NCBI GenBank assembly: GCA_934153805.1
Contig: CAKPFO010000027.1
Span: 1-20,490 of the forward strand
Direction of reading: 5' to 3'
Source of the DNA: an uncultured Clostridia bacterium
GTDB lineage: Bacteria; Bacillota; Clostridia; TANB77; CAG-508
DNA: 20,490 nt
Both the position numbers and the translations under genes were made by a program. The stretch's first letter is position 1, and the number at the start of each line of letters is the position of its first letter. The notes beneath the pieces are model-generated. The model was not told the DNA's origin. It saw nothing but the letters and a program-made list of their open reading frames with translations, and ran no database searches. Positions 7,280 to 15,925 of this stretch are shown here, piece by piece.

Positions 7280-10200
7280 TATTTTTCAACGTTCTCCTTT
7301 ATTTCTTCTAGTATTCTATCCTTTTCCTTTGTAAATATATAATTATATTTATTTCCACATGTACCTGCCTTAAACCCACATATTGGCTTATATTCGCAGT
7401 ATGTACATGGCGTCTTTTTATTTTTTACGTTATACGATGGTTCTATATCTATTTTCCCTTTTAGTATTTCTTTAGATATCTGTTTTATTATTTTGTTTGT
7501 ATATTTTTGTAAATCTTCAAATTGACTTTTTGTTATTGAACTTGATTTTTTACTTAAGTTGCCTTCTTTATCTATATATGCTGGTATAACATCAGAGGCT
7601 CCTGTTTCTAATTTTTTGTCCATCATTTTTACTATATTTACATCTGCAAGAATTAATCCGTTCATTTTAAAGTTTTTTTGTATCTCTTCCTCTATTTGTT
7701 CATCACTCATTGGCTTTTTAGCTTTTATTACTGGGTCTAATAAGTTAAAATACAATAGTCCTGCCGGCATTACCTCTTCTATTTTACATGTAGCATCTAA
7801 GTATGTTAATAGTTGTATTTGCATTCCTGCTTGTACCTCATTTAAATCGATATTTTTTACAGAAGATTTATAATCTATTATTCGTATATATTTTCCATCT
7901 GGTGTTTTTGCTAAATCTAATCTATCTATTTTTCCTGTTATTTCGACTTTTTTTCCATCATCTAAATCTAAAATAATTGGCTCGTATGTTTTTCCGTTTT
8001 TTAAACTCTAACTCATTTCCAAACACCTCAAAATCGCTGTTTTTTAGGCTTTCTACAATATATTTCATAGATTTTTTTATAACTCTTTTTAATCTATTTG
8101 TTAATACTTTGTATTTATCTGTGCTTGTAAATATATAATTTTTGCTAAGTGTCAATTTTTCTTCTACTATTTTATCAACTATTTCATCTATTTGTTCTTC
8201 TTCTAGTTCTTTTACTTTTATTCCTTTTTCTCTCATAATATTAAAAAATTCATCTATGGTTTCATGCATAAAGGTTCCTGTATCTACCATTTGAACTTTA
8301 AAATTATCCTTTGGAGATATTTTTAGACCATATTTCAAATAATAAGAAAATGGACAGCTTCTAAATTTTTCTAGTTTAGAAACACTTGTATTTAATGTTT
8401 TTCCATACAACTTTTCTATATTTTCATTTGTTATATTTTCTGGAATATTTACGTAATTTATCGCTTTTATTGCTTGTCTTAATTTTTCGGCATATTCATC
8501 ATCTTTCATATAATAGTTAAACACCTGAAACCAAATATCTTCTATTTTCTCTCCTGCATAATATTGTCTTATTTGATTTATTAATTCTTCAAATGTAGAT
8601 TTTTTATTTACTATTTCTGGCGTTTCTATTACAAGGTCACTTTTTTCCTTTAATTGTGGAAATATTTTTTTTATTTTTATAATTAGCATAGATGGTCTTA
8701 AAGCTGCACCATCTACATTAGCAGACGAATATGATAAATACAATTTATCTTGCGTTGCAGTAAATGCTTTATATATAGAAAAGTTATCTTCATACAATGC
8801 TTCTAAAGTTCCTTTTGCAAGTTCTACTCCTTGCTCCTTTAAAATGTTTCTATCACTATCTCCTAAAAAACCTTCTTGTTTATTTACAGTTGGAAATACT
8901 CCATCATTCATTCCTAATATAAATACAGTTTCTACTTTATGAGTCCTGCTTCTATCTATATCTCCAACTATTACCTCATCTTGTGTTTGCGGGATTTTAC
9001 CTAAGCCACTTGCATTTAAACCGACTCTAATAAGTTCTATATATTTTTCAAAAGTGACCTTTTCATCTCCAAATATTAATATCATTTCATCAAATAATTG
9101 TGTAATAATATTCCATGCTATTTCTTGTTCTTTTGATATTTCTAAATATCCATTTTCTTCTAACTTTTCTTTTTTATTTTCTAGTGTTTCATCTATTTTA
9201 TTTTCTAACAAAAATTGATATAGTTTTGTAGTTATTTGTTCTACTGTTTTTGTTCCAGACAAATCCTTTTTTAATTTAACAAGTGGATTTACTATTTTTT
9301 CTCTTAGCTCTCGTAGCTGTTGTAATTCTTCTTTATTTTGCTGTGTCTCATCTTCAAATTTCCATTCTCCTTGATACCACTTGTTTCCTTTTATCCCCCA
9401 TTTTCTAGTATAATTTTCTATTAAGTATATTTCATATTCTTCTAGTTTTGTATACATTGTTTTTATGTAATTTATTACAGAATCATATGACCAATTCTTA
9501 ACATATACATCTAGTACTGCTATTATGTATTTTATAAAAGAATTTTGATTTAAATCTTTTTTCTCATCTATAAATACTGGTATACTATATTTATTAAAAA
9601 TTGCTTTTATTAAACTAGAATATGTTTCCAAATTTTTAGTTATAATTGATATATCTTTATACCTTAACTTTTCATTTTTTACTAGCTTTGTTATCTCTTT
9701 AGCTACATTTTCTACCTCTGTATATTGATTAGAAGCTAAAAATAGTTGTATGTTTTCCACACTTTTTTCATATTCTGTATATTGTACATTATATATATTT
9801 TTTTCTATATGTTTTAGTTCATCATTTTTAAATCTTTTTGTTTCTTCTAAAAATACTGTTTTCTCACATTCTATATTATTACTTTTAGCTAGGTATATAA
9901 GTTTATCTGCAGTTTTTTTATTAGAGTAAAAAACATCTATATCTGGATTTGTATAATAATCCAAGTCATCTGTTGTAATAGTTACAGTCACTTTCTTTGC
10001 TTTTTTCAATAACTTTTCTATTATAGAATATTCTTGTTTTGTAAAACCAACAAATTCATCTATGTAAATTATTGTATTGTCAAACATGTCTGTGTTTTCC
10101 AAATTATTTGCAAGTATTGTTAAGTCATCATTTTCATCTATATACCTATTTTCTATTTTATTTTCATATTTTTCATATACATTTACTAAATCTTGCAACT

Positions 10201-10645
10201 TCAATTTTAAATATGTATCGCTGACATCTTGCATGGCTTTTTTTAAATCTTCTACTTTTACATTATGCTTTTTAAATTCAGTAAGTGCGGTATCTATTAA
10301 GTCTATGTTTTGTTCTGACTTTCCAAGAAACTTTAAATTATTTTTATTTTCTTGCAATATGCTGTATATAAGCATTGATTTTCCCGCTTTTGATAGTGTC
10401 GTTTTAGTTGCTCCACCAACTTCATTTGCTACTCTATATGCCATACGTTTAAATGTTAGCACTTCTGCATTGATAATAGCTCCCGAATCTACTTTATCTA
10501 ACAATTTTTTCTCTACAGAATATGAAAATTGTTCTGGTGTTATTATATATATTTTATTTTCTTTGCCTATATCTTCTAATGTTTCTTTTAAGCATAATTC
10601 GCTTTTACCTGTTCCGCTTCTTCCACAAATTAACTGTAAGCTCAT
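7279..10645 (-). pseudogene. addB: ATP-dependent nuclease/helicase subunit B (AddB), interrupted by one frameshift
   Basis: AddAB processes DNA double-strand ends for homologous recombination (the RecBCD role in Bacillota). The first frame (7958-10645, 895 residues) starts MSLQLICGRSGTGKSELC, with Walker A at residues 8-15, and has an Fe-S cysteine in FRSCPFSYYLKYGL. It then runs out at 7958. The neighbouring frame continues directly as FKNGKTYEPIILDLDDGKK, the nuclease residues GKIDRLD and IDYKSS, and the remaining Fe-S cysteines CTYCEYKPICG, ending at 7279. The switch maps to a six-base A run (T on the plus strand, 7997-8002); five bases would restore one frame of about 1121 residues, a normal AddB length. 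The downstream piece alone could begin at ATG 7824, but it would lack the catalytic motifs. ATG 10645 has AAAGGAG upstream. It could be a true mutation, an assembly error or slippage. No addA is adjacent. Confidence 0.88.
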
Positions 10646-10695
10646 CTTTTGCTCCTTTCATTTTTATTTAAAAATTGTTGCAATTTTAATAATCT

Positions 10696-10813
10696 ATTGG
10701 AAAGTTTGATAATATATTTTTTTAAGATACCTTGTGTGTCGCAAGTCTCATATTAAAAATAGCATATATGTCGATTACGCGGTATTTTAAAATATATTAT
10801 CAAACTTTCCAAT
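10696..10813. repeat. Palindromic element (118 bases) between ogg and addB
   Basis: The left arm 10696-10731 (ATTGGAAAGTTTGATAATAT..., ending GATACC) pairs with the right arm 10781-10813 (starting GGTATTTTAAAA and ending CTTTCCAAT). Over about 33 bp there is one mismatch and a three-base length difference in an A run. The 49-base loop has no obvious structure. It begins 29 bases past the ogg stop and ends 51 bases before addB on the same strand. It may end ogg transcription, or be an inserted palindromic unit. Its plan resembles the one at 2148-2270 but the sequence is different. Confidence 0.7.
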
Positions 10814-10841
10814 TCAATTATTTCTAACTTTTTATAGCATT

Positions 10842-11711
10842 TTAAGCTTCACGTTTCCAATAAAATAAATACTGTTGAGCTATCCCTGCTAAATTTCCAA
10901 ACTTTTCTTGTGCTATTTTTTCTATTTGTTTTTTATTTACTTTTGTTTCATCTTCATTTTTTATATATAATTCGTTCATTACTCTTCTAACCCATACATC
11001 TATAGGGAAAGCTTCCCATCTTTTTAATGTAGAAAATAATAATATACAATCTGCAACTTTTGGTCCCACACCAGATAAAACAAGTAATGTTTCTCTTACT
11101 TTATTAAAATCTTTTTCATCTTGTAATTCTTCTAAACTTACTTTTCCATCTAAAATCATATGTGTCGTTTCATATATTCTTATATCTCTAAAACCTAAAC
11201 CTAAATTTCTTAAATCTTGTACTGATGCTTGTGAAAGTTCCTCTACTGTTGGAAATGTGTAATATTCCTTCTCTTTATACGTTATCTTTTTCCCATATCT
11301 TTGAGACATTCTTTCTATTATCCCTTTAATTCTAGGAATATTATTATTTGCAGATATAATAAAAGAAATTATTGTCTCCCATAAATCTTGATTTAAAATT
11401 CTAATACCCTTACCGTATTCAATACTTTCTTTCATATAATTATCTATTTTTGAAAGCTCCAATTTTATCTTTTCATAATCTCTATTTAAATCAAAATAAT
11501 TTGTACATATCTCTTGTATATTTCCATCTTTACATATTCCTGTAAAAATAACATTTCCAGCTTTTTTATCTACATTAATTACATTATTTCCAACTACTCC
11601 TGTGTAACTGCCATCTTGCTCTTTGTTCCATCTAAAACACTGTCCACAGTCAAATATGTCTTTTAGTTCAAATGTATTTATATTGCTTAATATATATTTT
11701 TGTTCTTCCAT
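10842..11711 (-). CDS. ogg: 8-oxoguanine DNA glycosylase (OGG1 family)
   Basis: The product removes oxidised guanine (8-oxoG) from DNA and nicks the backbone by beta-elimination. The 289-residue protein has the N-terminal OGG domain (FDCGQCFRWNKEQDGSYTG) and then the helix-hairpin-helix-GPD fold. The hairpin LSGVGPKVADC carries the Schiff-base lysine (about residue 217), and FPIDVWVRRVM carries the catalytic aspartate (about 236). The N-terminal domain separates it from MutY/Nth relatives and fits the bacterial clostridial OGG type (as in C. acetobutylicum Ogg). The ATG lies after AAGGATTG with a somewhat long spacer. It has its own promoter upstream and a palindrome downstream, so it is probably monocistronic although next to addB and near a uracil-DNA glycosylase. 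Confidence 0.95.
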   Translation of the reverse strand: MEEQKYILSNINTFELKDIFDCGQCFRWNKEQDGSYTGVVGNNVINVDKKAGNVIFTGICKDGNIQEICTNYFDLNRDYEKIKLELSKIDNYMKESIEYGKGIRILNQDLWETIISFIISANNNIPRIKGIIERMSQRYGKKITYKEKEYYTFPTVEELSQASVQDLRNLGLGFRDIRIYETTHMILDGKVSLEELQDEKDFNKVRETLLVLSGVGPKVADCILLFSTLKRWEAFPIDVWVRRVMNELYIKNEDETKVNKKQIEKIAQEKFGNLAGIAQQYLFYWKREA

Positions 11712-11762
11712 ATCTTATCACAATCCTTCTTTAAAGCACAAAATACTTTTTTTCTATATTTT

Positions 11763-11791
11763 AGTTTAGCATACAAACATACCGTTTTCAA
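11763..11791 (-). promoter_or_regulatory. Putative ogg promoter
   Basis: On the minus strand, TTGAAA (11786-11791) is followed after 17 bases by TAAACT (11763-11768), with an extended TG (TGC-TAAACT). It lies 52 bases before the ogg start. Apart from this, bases 11712-11910 hold nothing I can support. Confidence 0.55.
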
Positions 11792-11910
11792 GTAAAATCG
11801 CATTAAATAATAAAGATTGGATTTTTTCATTTATCAATTTACATTTACTTTTATACAATTACATTACACCTCTACTATTTTATGTTTGTCCAAAATTCTT
11901 CCCCAGTAGA

Positions 11911-11927
11911 CTTAAGTTAAGTACACT
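11911..11927 (+). repeat. Left inverted repeat of the mobile-element remnant
   Basis: CTTAAGTTAAGTACACT is the reverse complement, with one mismatch, of the repeat at 15939-15955. The pair brackets every mobile-element gene remnant in this part of the window, so I read it as a terminal inverted repeat. The 17-mer is partly self-palindromic (ACTTAAGTTAAGT), which weakens the statistical argument. Confidence 0.45.
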
Positions 11928-11942
11928 TTTAAAAATTTATAT

Positions 11943-11970
11943 TTGTAAATAGCTGAAAACGATATAAAAT
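11943..11970 (+). promoter_or_regulatory. Putative promoter of the tnpV relic
   Basis: TTGTAA (11943-11948) is followed after 16 bases by TAAAAT (11965-11970), about 46 bases before the original tnpV ATG. The AT-rich background makes this a weak call. Confidence 0.35.
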
Positions 11971-12015
11971 ATAGTTCTAAAAAGTAGTAAAATTAAATTT
12001 TAGGAGGATTTCATT

Positions 12016-12379
12016 ATGGTAGAGATAACCTTATCACAAAGAGGGAGATTATTTTATTCCTGACTTATTTTTAGAGAAAGAGGAATATGCAAAAGATTAT
12101 AATATTGGAAAGTATGGTCATTTAAGATTAGAATATTTAAAAAATCATAAGAAAGCAGAATATATAATAATGTTTATGAACAAGACTTTAAGAAAACATA
12201 TTGTTGAAACTGATAAACAAGCTAAAAGGAAATTTGAAATACTTATGAAACAAATGCTACAGAAAAATCCTATTGATGAAAATTTGAAAGATACTGACCC
12301 ATTAAAATGGGTTAGACTTATGAATAATTACAAAAATTTAGCCGAAGAAATTATATTCAAAGAATTAATTTATTGTTAA
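12016..12379 (+). pseudogene. tnpV: TnpV-family transposon protein, frameshifted near the start
   Basis: AGGAGGA (12002-12008) precedes ATG 12016, which opens MVEITL and then stops after 15 codons. One frame over, the sequence continues HKEGDYFIPDL, then IGKYGHLRLEYLKNHK, a helical middle, and WVRLMNNYKNLAEEIIFKELIYC. These are the hallmark blocks of the TnpV family, including its conserved EEIxxxELIY end. Removing one T from the TT at 12031-12032 restores MVEITYHKEGDYFIPDL, matching the usual N-terminus. The intact part from ATG 12170 encodes only 69 residues and lacks the conserved first half. The role of TnpV in transposition of Tn4451 is not established. It marks the left part of the mobile-element remnant and is followed by a strong terminator. 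Confidence 0.85.
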
Positions 12380-12387
12380 AATTAATA

Positions 12388-12417
12388 TGAGAAATCCTGT
12401 TTTTGTTGGATTTCTCA
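12388..12417 (+). terminator. Terminator after the tnpV relic
   Basis: TGAGAAATCC (12388-12397) and GGATTTCTCA (12408-12417) form a perfect 10-bp stem with a T-rich 10-base loop, followed by CATTTTATTTATTT. Confidence 0.75.
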
Positions 12418-12471
12418 TCATTTTATTTATTTAATGTTTTAATTTGAATCAACTCATTTAAAGCTATTTCA

Positions 12472-13704
12472 TTATATCATATTAGTATATTTTGTTTTAT
12501 TATTTATTAAAGATAATAACTTTAAAACTATAAAAATATATAATAATATAAAAATCAAAAATACTATATATAAATGAATCAATTCAAATCTAGCAAGAAT
12601 CATAGTTGCAAGCAAACTTAATATAAATACAACTAATCTTCTTGTAAATTGAAAATATAATATAGCTTTTTCTTTATCTTCTTTTTTTGTATTTTGAAGA
12701 AGTATATTACTTAATACATTTTCTGTTGGATCTCTTAATGCTAGTATAATAATAAAGCCAATGGACATTATTATAGAACTATATATTGAAGCAAATAATA
12801 TTTTTCCAATAATAAATAATAAAACTGAAAATAGCAATCCAAAATAAATTATATATAATGTTTTATTTTTACATTTATTATATACTTTTACAAACACTAT
12901 ATTTGATATCAGTCTTGATACTCTTGATAAAAATAAAATAATTGACATTACTAAAACAACACTATTATCTTTTAAGAAATCTTGTAATTCAAATTGTATA
13001 AATAATTTATCGTTTGTCTGACAAACAACAAGAGTTCCATATATAAAACCATAAACAAGTATAGCGATAATTACAATCTTATTAAAATTGAATTTTTTAT
13101 TTTTCTCTTTTACTAATTCCTTATTATAAGAACCAACCTCATATATAAAATGCGACATTATAACATTAATAAGACAAATTAGTATACATATAAACATTGG
13201 TAAGTATGGGCTTATATTAAATAAAAATCCCACTATTAAAGTTGCTATCATTGTTGCAATTGAATATATTGTAGTTGCTTTGGTTTTTATTTTTATAAAA
13301 TCATTTTCTTTATTTTGATATACTAAATTATTATTTAAAACTACTTGATCAACGCACTTAAAAACAAAACTAACTTCATATAAAATTTCTGCTAAAGCTA
13401 AAAATATTAAATTAGTAGAAAAAGTAAATAATATTGCAGAAATTAATAATAAAAAAGTTCCTAGTCTTATTGAATATAGATTTCCTATTTTGTTTATAAT
13501 CTTATGTGATAATAAATAAAATACTAGTGCTACTAAAGTTCCAATTGTTATAATAAGATTAATTTCTGAAGAAGTTAATCCTTTAACGCTTGTTAAAAAT
13601 AATATATTAATTGCAATAAAAAATATTAAATCTGAAGAAAATCCATAAAAAATTGGATATATTTTATTGCTAAGTTTAATACGATTATCATCTGAATTAT
13701 CCAT
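12472..13704 (-). CDS. MFS transporter (cargo gene)
   Basis: The 410-residue protein is strongly hydrophobic, with about twelve membrane segments in two halves separated by a charged cytoplasmic loop (KELVKEKNKKFNF, about residues 195-210). The pattern fits a major facilitator superfamily transporter. Segment 2-3 contains a weak version of the MFS loop motif (SHKIINKIGNLYSIRLG). The start ATG has AAGAAGGTG upstream. It follows the glutamine amidotransferase gene by 83 bases on the same strand and is the last gene of the cargo operon. Substrate cannot be deduced. Codon use is even more A/T-biased than in neighbouring core genes, in keeping with acquired DNA. The frame is intact although the surrounding mobile-element genes are broken. 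Confidence 0.8.
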   Translation of the reverse strand: MDNSDDNRIKLSNKIYPIFYGFSSDLIFFIAINILFLTSVKGLTSSEINLIITIGTLVALVFYLLSHKIINKIGNLYSIRLGTFLLLISAILFTFSTNLIFLALAEILYEVSFVFKCVDQVVLNNNLVYQNKENDFIKIKTKATTIYSIATMIATLIVGFLFNISPYLPMFICILICLINVIMSHFIYEVGSYNKELVKEKNKKFNFNKIVIIAILVYGFIYGTLVVCQTNDKLFIQFELQDFLKDNSVVLVMSIILFLSRVSRLISNIVFVKVYNKCKNKTLYIIYFGLLFSVLLFIIGKILFASIYSSIIMSIGFIIILALRDPTENVLSNILLQNTKKEDKEKAILYFQFTRRLVVFILSLLATMILARFELIHLYIVFLIFILLYIFIVLKLLSLINNKTKYTNMI

Positions 13705-13787
13705 ATAACACCTTCTTTGCTACGAATGATTATTTCATAATAAATTTCATTTTTTCTATTTTTCCATTAAAGTATTCAATTCTTTCT

Positions 13788-14396
13788 TTATAATTTACCG
13801 ATAAAATAGTTAAATAATTTATCAGTATTTTTATCATCTAATAGTTCTGGATGCCATTGTACACCTAAAAAAAATGTTTTTCTTTTATCTTCAATTGCTT
13901 CAATTATTGCATCATCACTACGAGCAGATATATTTAATTTAGTATCTGGAATACAAAATGAATGAAGAGAATTTACTTCTATACTTTCTTTTCCTATTAT
14001 ATCATAAAGCAATGTATCTTTATCAATTTTTATAAAATGAGAATAATTACTTCCATTTTGGTGATTGTGAATTGGTATAGTAACATTATTATTAAAAGTC
14101 CTACCCATAAGTTGCATTCCTAAGCATATTCCCAAGGTTGGCTTATCTGTATCGTATAGATATTTTACTATTTTAAAATCTAATTCATGACTGACTTTTC
14201 CACCTGGTAATATAATACCATCACATTTATCAATTAAAGAAGTATCAATTTCTAAATAATTTTTCAAATCAAATGGTATGCACATAATAGAAACATTATA
14301 TTTTTTTAGTTTTTCAATCAGATAACTTCTAACTCCATATACTATTCCACCGTTTTTTGTTTCGTAATCTCTTAAAATTATTCCAATTGTTTTCAT
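13788..14396 (-). CDS. Class I glutamine amidotransferase-like protein (peptidase C26, gamma-glutamyl hydrolase type)
   Basis: The 202-residue protein is a single GATase domain. It has an oxyanion/strand motif DGIILPGG, a nucleophile elbow LGICLGMQL (Cys about residue 90) and the His/Glu pair in VQWHPE (about 177-181). Free-standing C26 enzymes hydrolyse gamma-glutamyl amides such as gamma-glutamyl-GABA (PuuD). A relative, Campylobacter Cj1417, acts on gamma-glutamyl-CDP-amidate in capsular phosphoramidate synthesis. Which of these applies is not decided here. ATG 14396 is preceded by AAAGGAG with 5 bases spacing. It lies 27 bases downstream of the broken histidine phosphatase gene and upstream of the MFS gene, suggesting a shared transcript for making or breaking a small gamma-glutamyl or amidated compound. 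All catalytic residues are present. Confidence 0.85.
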   Translation of the reverse strand: MKTIGIILRDYETKNGGIVYGVRSYLIEKLKKYNVSIMCIPFDLKNYLEIDTSLIDKCDGIILPGGKVSHELDFKIVKYLYDTDKPTLGICLGMQLMGRTFNNNVTIPIHNHQNGSNYSHFIKIDKDTLLYDIIGKESIEVNSLHSFCIPDTKLNISARSDDAIIEAIEDKRKTFFLGVQWHPELLDDKNTDKLFNYFIGKL

Positions 14397-14423
14397 ATTT
14401 ACTCCTTTTTCATATAGTAGTAG

Positions 14424-14727
14424 TTAAAACTCATATTTATATATTTTACAATTTTCATACTCAAACAATGACTTATCCACACCATTAAAATACCAGTATA
14501 TTGCTCTTGATATACCTCCATGAGTTACTAGTAAAATATTTTCATTACTTTTTGATTTAATATCATTTATAAACCTAGATACTCTATTATATACACTTTT
14601 CATAGATTCACATTCTGGGTTTTATTGCTTGATTTATACCTGTAACATTTAATGGTTCTTTTACATTTGCAATAATCTTATTTTTACCTTGTTCTGTTTC
14701 TCAATGTCTTATTACATATAATTTCAT
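14424..14727 (-). pseudogene. Histidine phosphatase (phosphoglycerate mutase-like) remnant
   Basis: From ATG 14727, with AAGGTGA upstream, the frame reads MKLYVIRH, then TGA, then ETEQGKNKIIANVKEPLNVTGINQA. This is the RHGET phosphohistidine motif with its Gly codon changed to stop (14701-14703). After a frame change and an evident internal deletion near 14620-14640 the sequence resumes in another frame as PECESMKSVYNRVSRFI, then NILLVTHGGISRAIYWYF, the second catalytic His motif, and ends KIYKYEF. About 100 codons remain of a family that is usually 180-220 residues. The gene was the first of the cargo operon. It cannot make an active enzyme. Confidence 0.85.
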
Positions 14728-14772
14728 ATCAATCACCTTATATATTGAAATGTTTTTTATTTAGACATACAA

Positions 14773-14801
14773 ATTATATCAAACATATTTATTTTTTTCA
14801 A
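14773..14801 (-). promoter_or_regulatory. Consensus sigma-A promoter of the cargo operon
   Basis: On the minus strand, TTGAAA (14796-14801) is followed after exactly 17 bases by TATAAT (14773-14778). It lies 46 bases upstream of the histidine phosphatase start and would drive that relic, the amidotransferase and the MFS gene. The promoter is near perfect, so the intact cargo could still be expressed. Confidence 0.75.
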
Positions 14802-15058
14802 CTTAAATTCAGGCATTTTCTTGACATTTACATAAAAAGATAATATATAATAGATGTATTTGATAGTACACTGAAAAATTAATAGACACGAATTACTGAT
14901 TAGTAATGTGGTACAATAAGTTATTCTCCCACTTCCGAGACATAGAGAATTAAGGTTTGTAATAAACTTACTAGCCCAATGCGGTGAAAAATATTTTGGC
15001 TGGTTTAAAGAATAGTATGTAAAATGCCCAGCAGTGGTTAAGATCGATTAGCATGTTT

Positions 15059-15328
15059 CAAATAAAACTCACTACTTTGCAAAAAATGCAATATCAGTAG
15101 TTTTATTTGTTGTGCCTAATGGGTCTTTTTGTTATGCCAAAAAAGACTATATAGGTATTGCTCTATATTCTCACAACGCATAACAGAAAGATACTGAAAA
15201 AATTTTGTGCTAGGTAGCAGAAAAATTTTTCAGTAGTCAAAATAATATTTGAATGGAAGTGATAAAATATTATTTTGATTTGGCGAAGCCAAACATAAAT
15301 TATTGAGTTTTAAACGAGATAATTTATG
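15059..15328. other. Array of consecutive stem-loops upstream of the mob relic
   Basis: Five hairpins are crowded into about 270 gene-free bases. They are 15059-15109 (CAAATAAAAC.../GTAGTTTTATTTG with inner TTGCA/TGCAA), 15193-15234 (ACTGAAAAAATTTT/AAAAATTTTTCAGT with inner TGCT-aggt-AGCA), 15237-15278 (14 bp, TCAAAATAATATTT/AAATATTATTTTGA), 15279-15293 (TTTGGC-gaa-GCCAAA) and 15294-15328 (CATAAATTAT/ATAATTTATG). No ORF with a ribosome binding site is present from 14802 to 15464, and 14802-15058 has no comparable strong stem. It may be a leading-region DNA structure of the mobile element or a structured RNA. I do not recognise a known riboswitch class. Confidence 0.6.
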
Positions 15329-15330
15329 AG

Positions 15331-15425
15331 CCCTCCGCTAGGAGCCCACGACATCTTTGCAAACGAAATTTGAAAGTGTCATAGTGGGTTACATACTTTC
15401 GCAAGAAAGTTATGTAACAGCTCCC
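15331..15425 (+). other. oriT: Candidate oriT of the MobV relaxase
   Basis: TAGTGGGTTACATACTTTC (15382-15400) resembles the pMV158-family nick region TAGTGTG/TTATACTTTA recognised by MobV relaxases. It is followed by a 13-bp stem with a single bulge (GTTACATA-CTTTC, gcaa, GAAAG-t-TATGTAAC, 15388-15418). Just before it, CCCAC (15345-15349) can pair with GTGGG (15384-15388), with GACAT-CTTT/AAAGTGTC nested inside. The site lies about 50-80 bases upstream of the mob start, the standard position in this family. The nick position itself is inferred by analogy. Confidence 0.55.
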
Positions 15426-15464
15426 TTTTGTCGCCTCTTGCTACCTGCAAGGAAGGATGTATAA

Positions 15465-15902
15465 ATGGACAAAACAAACTATTCGGTAGCTAGAGTAGAA
15501 ACTTATACTAGAGCAAGTGTTTTAAAAGCAGAACGACACAATGAAAGAAAAAATAAAACTTACTCTAATATGAATGTTGACTTAGCCAAAACACCAAACA
15601 ATGTGCATTATAAAAAATGTGAAAGCACTTATAACGAAAGATTAAAAGAAATGATTGATAATGGAGAAATATCACTTAGAGGTTTAAAAGATAATGCTAA
15701 AATATTTGATGAAATTATATTTGATATTAACTCCGACTATTTTGAACAAAATGGTGGTTATGAATTTGCAAAAGGATTTTATGAGAAAGCATTTCACTTT
15801 GCTGAAAAATAAATGTGCTCTGAAAATATTATATCAGCAGTTATGCACACAGATGAATTAAATACTGCTTTTAATAATATATTAAATAGAAAAACAGCTT
15901 AA
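15465..15902 (+). pseudogene. MobV-family plasmid recombination/mobilization relaxase (TnpZ-like), N-terminal remnant
   Basis: The frame starts MDKTNYSVARVETYTRASV, the first conserved block of Pre/Mob relaxases, after GGAAGGATG. It continues NMNVDLAKTPNNVHY (motif with the catalytic-region Asn), then GEISLRGLKDNAKIFDE and GGYEFAKGFYEKAFHFAEK. It then hits TAA (15810-15812) where the family has an aromatic residue. Reading through, the same frame resumes SENIISAVMHTDELNTAF, the next family block, and then ends at 15900-15902. The HxHxH metal-binding segment (YHYHLHV in relatives) and everything after it, usually several hundred residues, are missing. It therefore carries both a nonsense mutation and a large 3' deletion. 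MobV proteins nick oriT in trans for conjugative mobilization, and the Tn4451 TnpZ protein belongs to this family. Confidence 0.88.
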
Positions 15903-15925
15903 TATTGAAATAATTTATTTTATGG

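Noticed and set aside
10077..10709. Plus-strand open frame of 210 codons opposite addB
   Set aside because: It lies antisense to well-conserved AddB sequence, is Ser/Phe-rich from complementary codons, and has no ribosome binding site.
15208..15219. TAGGTAGCAG-like stretch recalling a c-di-GMP (GEMM) riboswitch
   Set aside because: Only a few bases match; the conserved GEMM core, tetraloop and receptor are absent, and no suitable gene is directly downstream.
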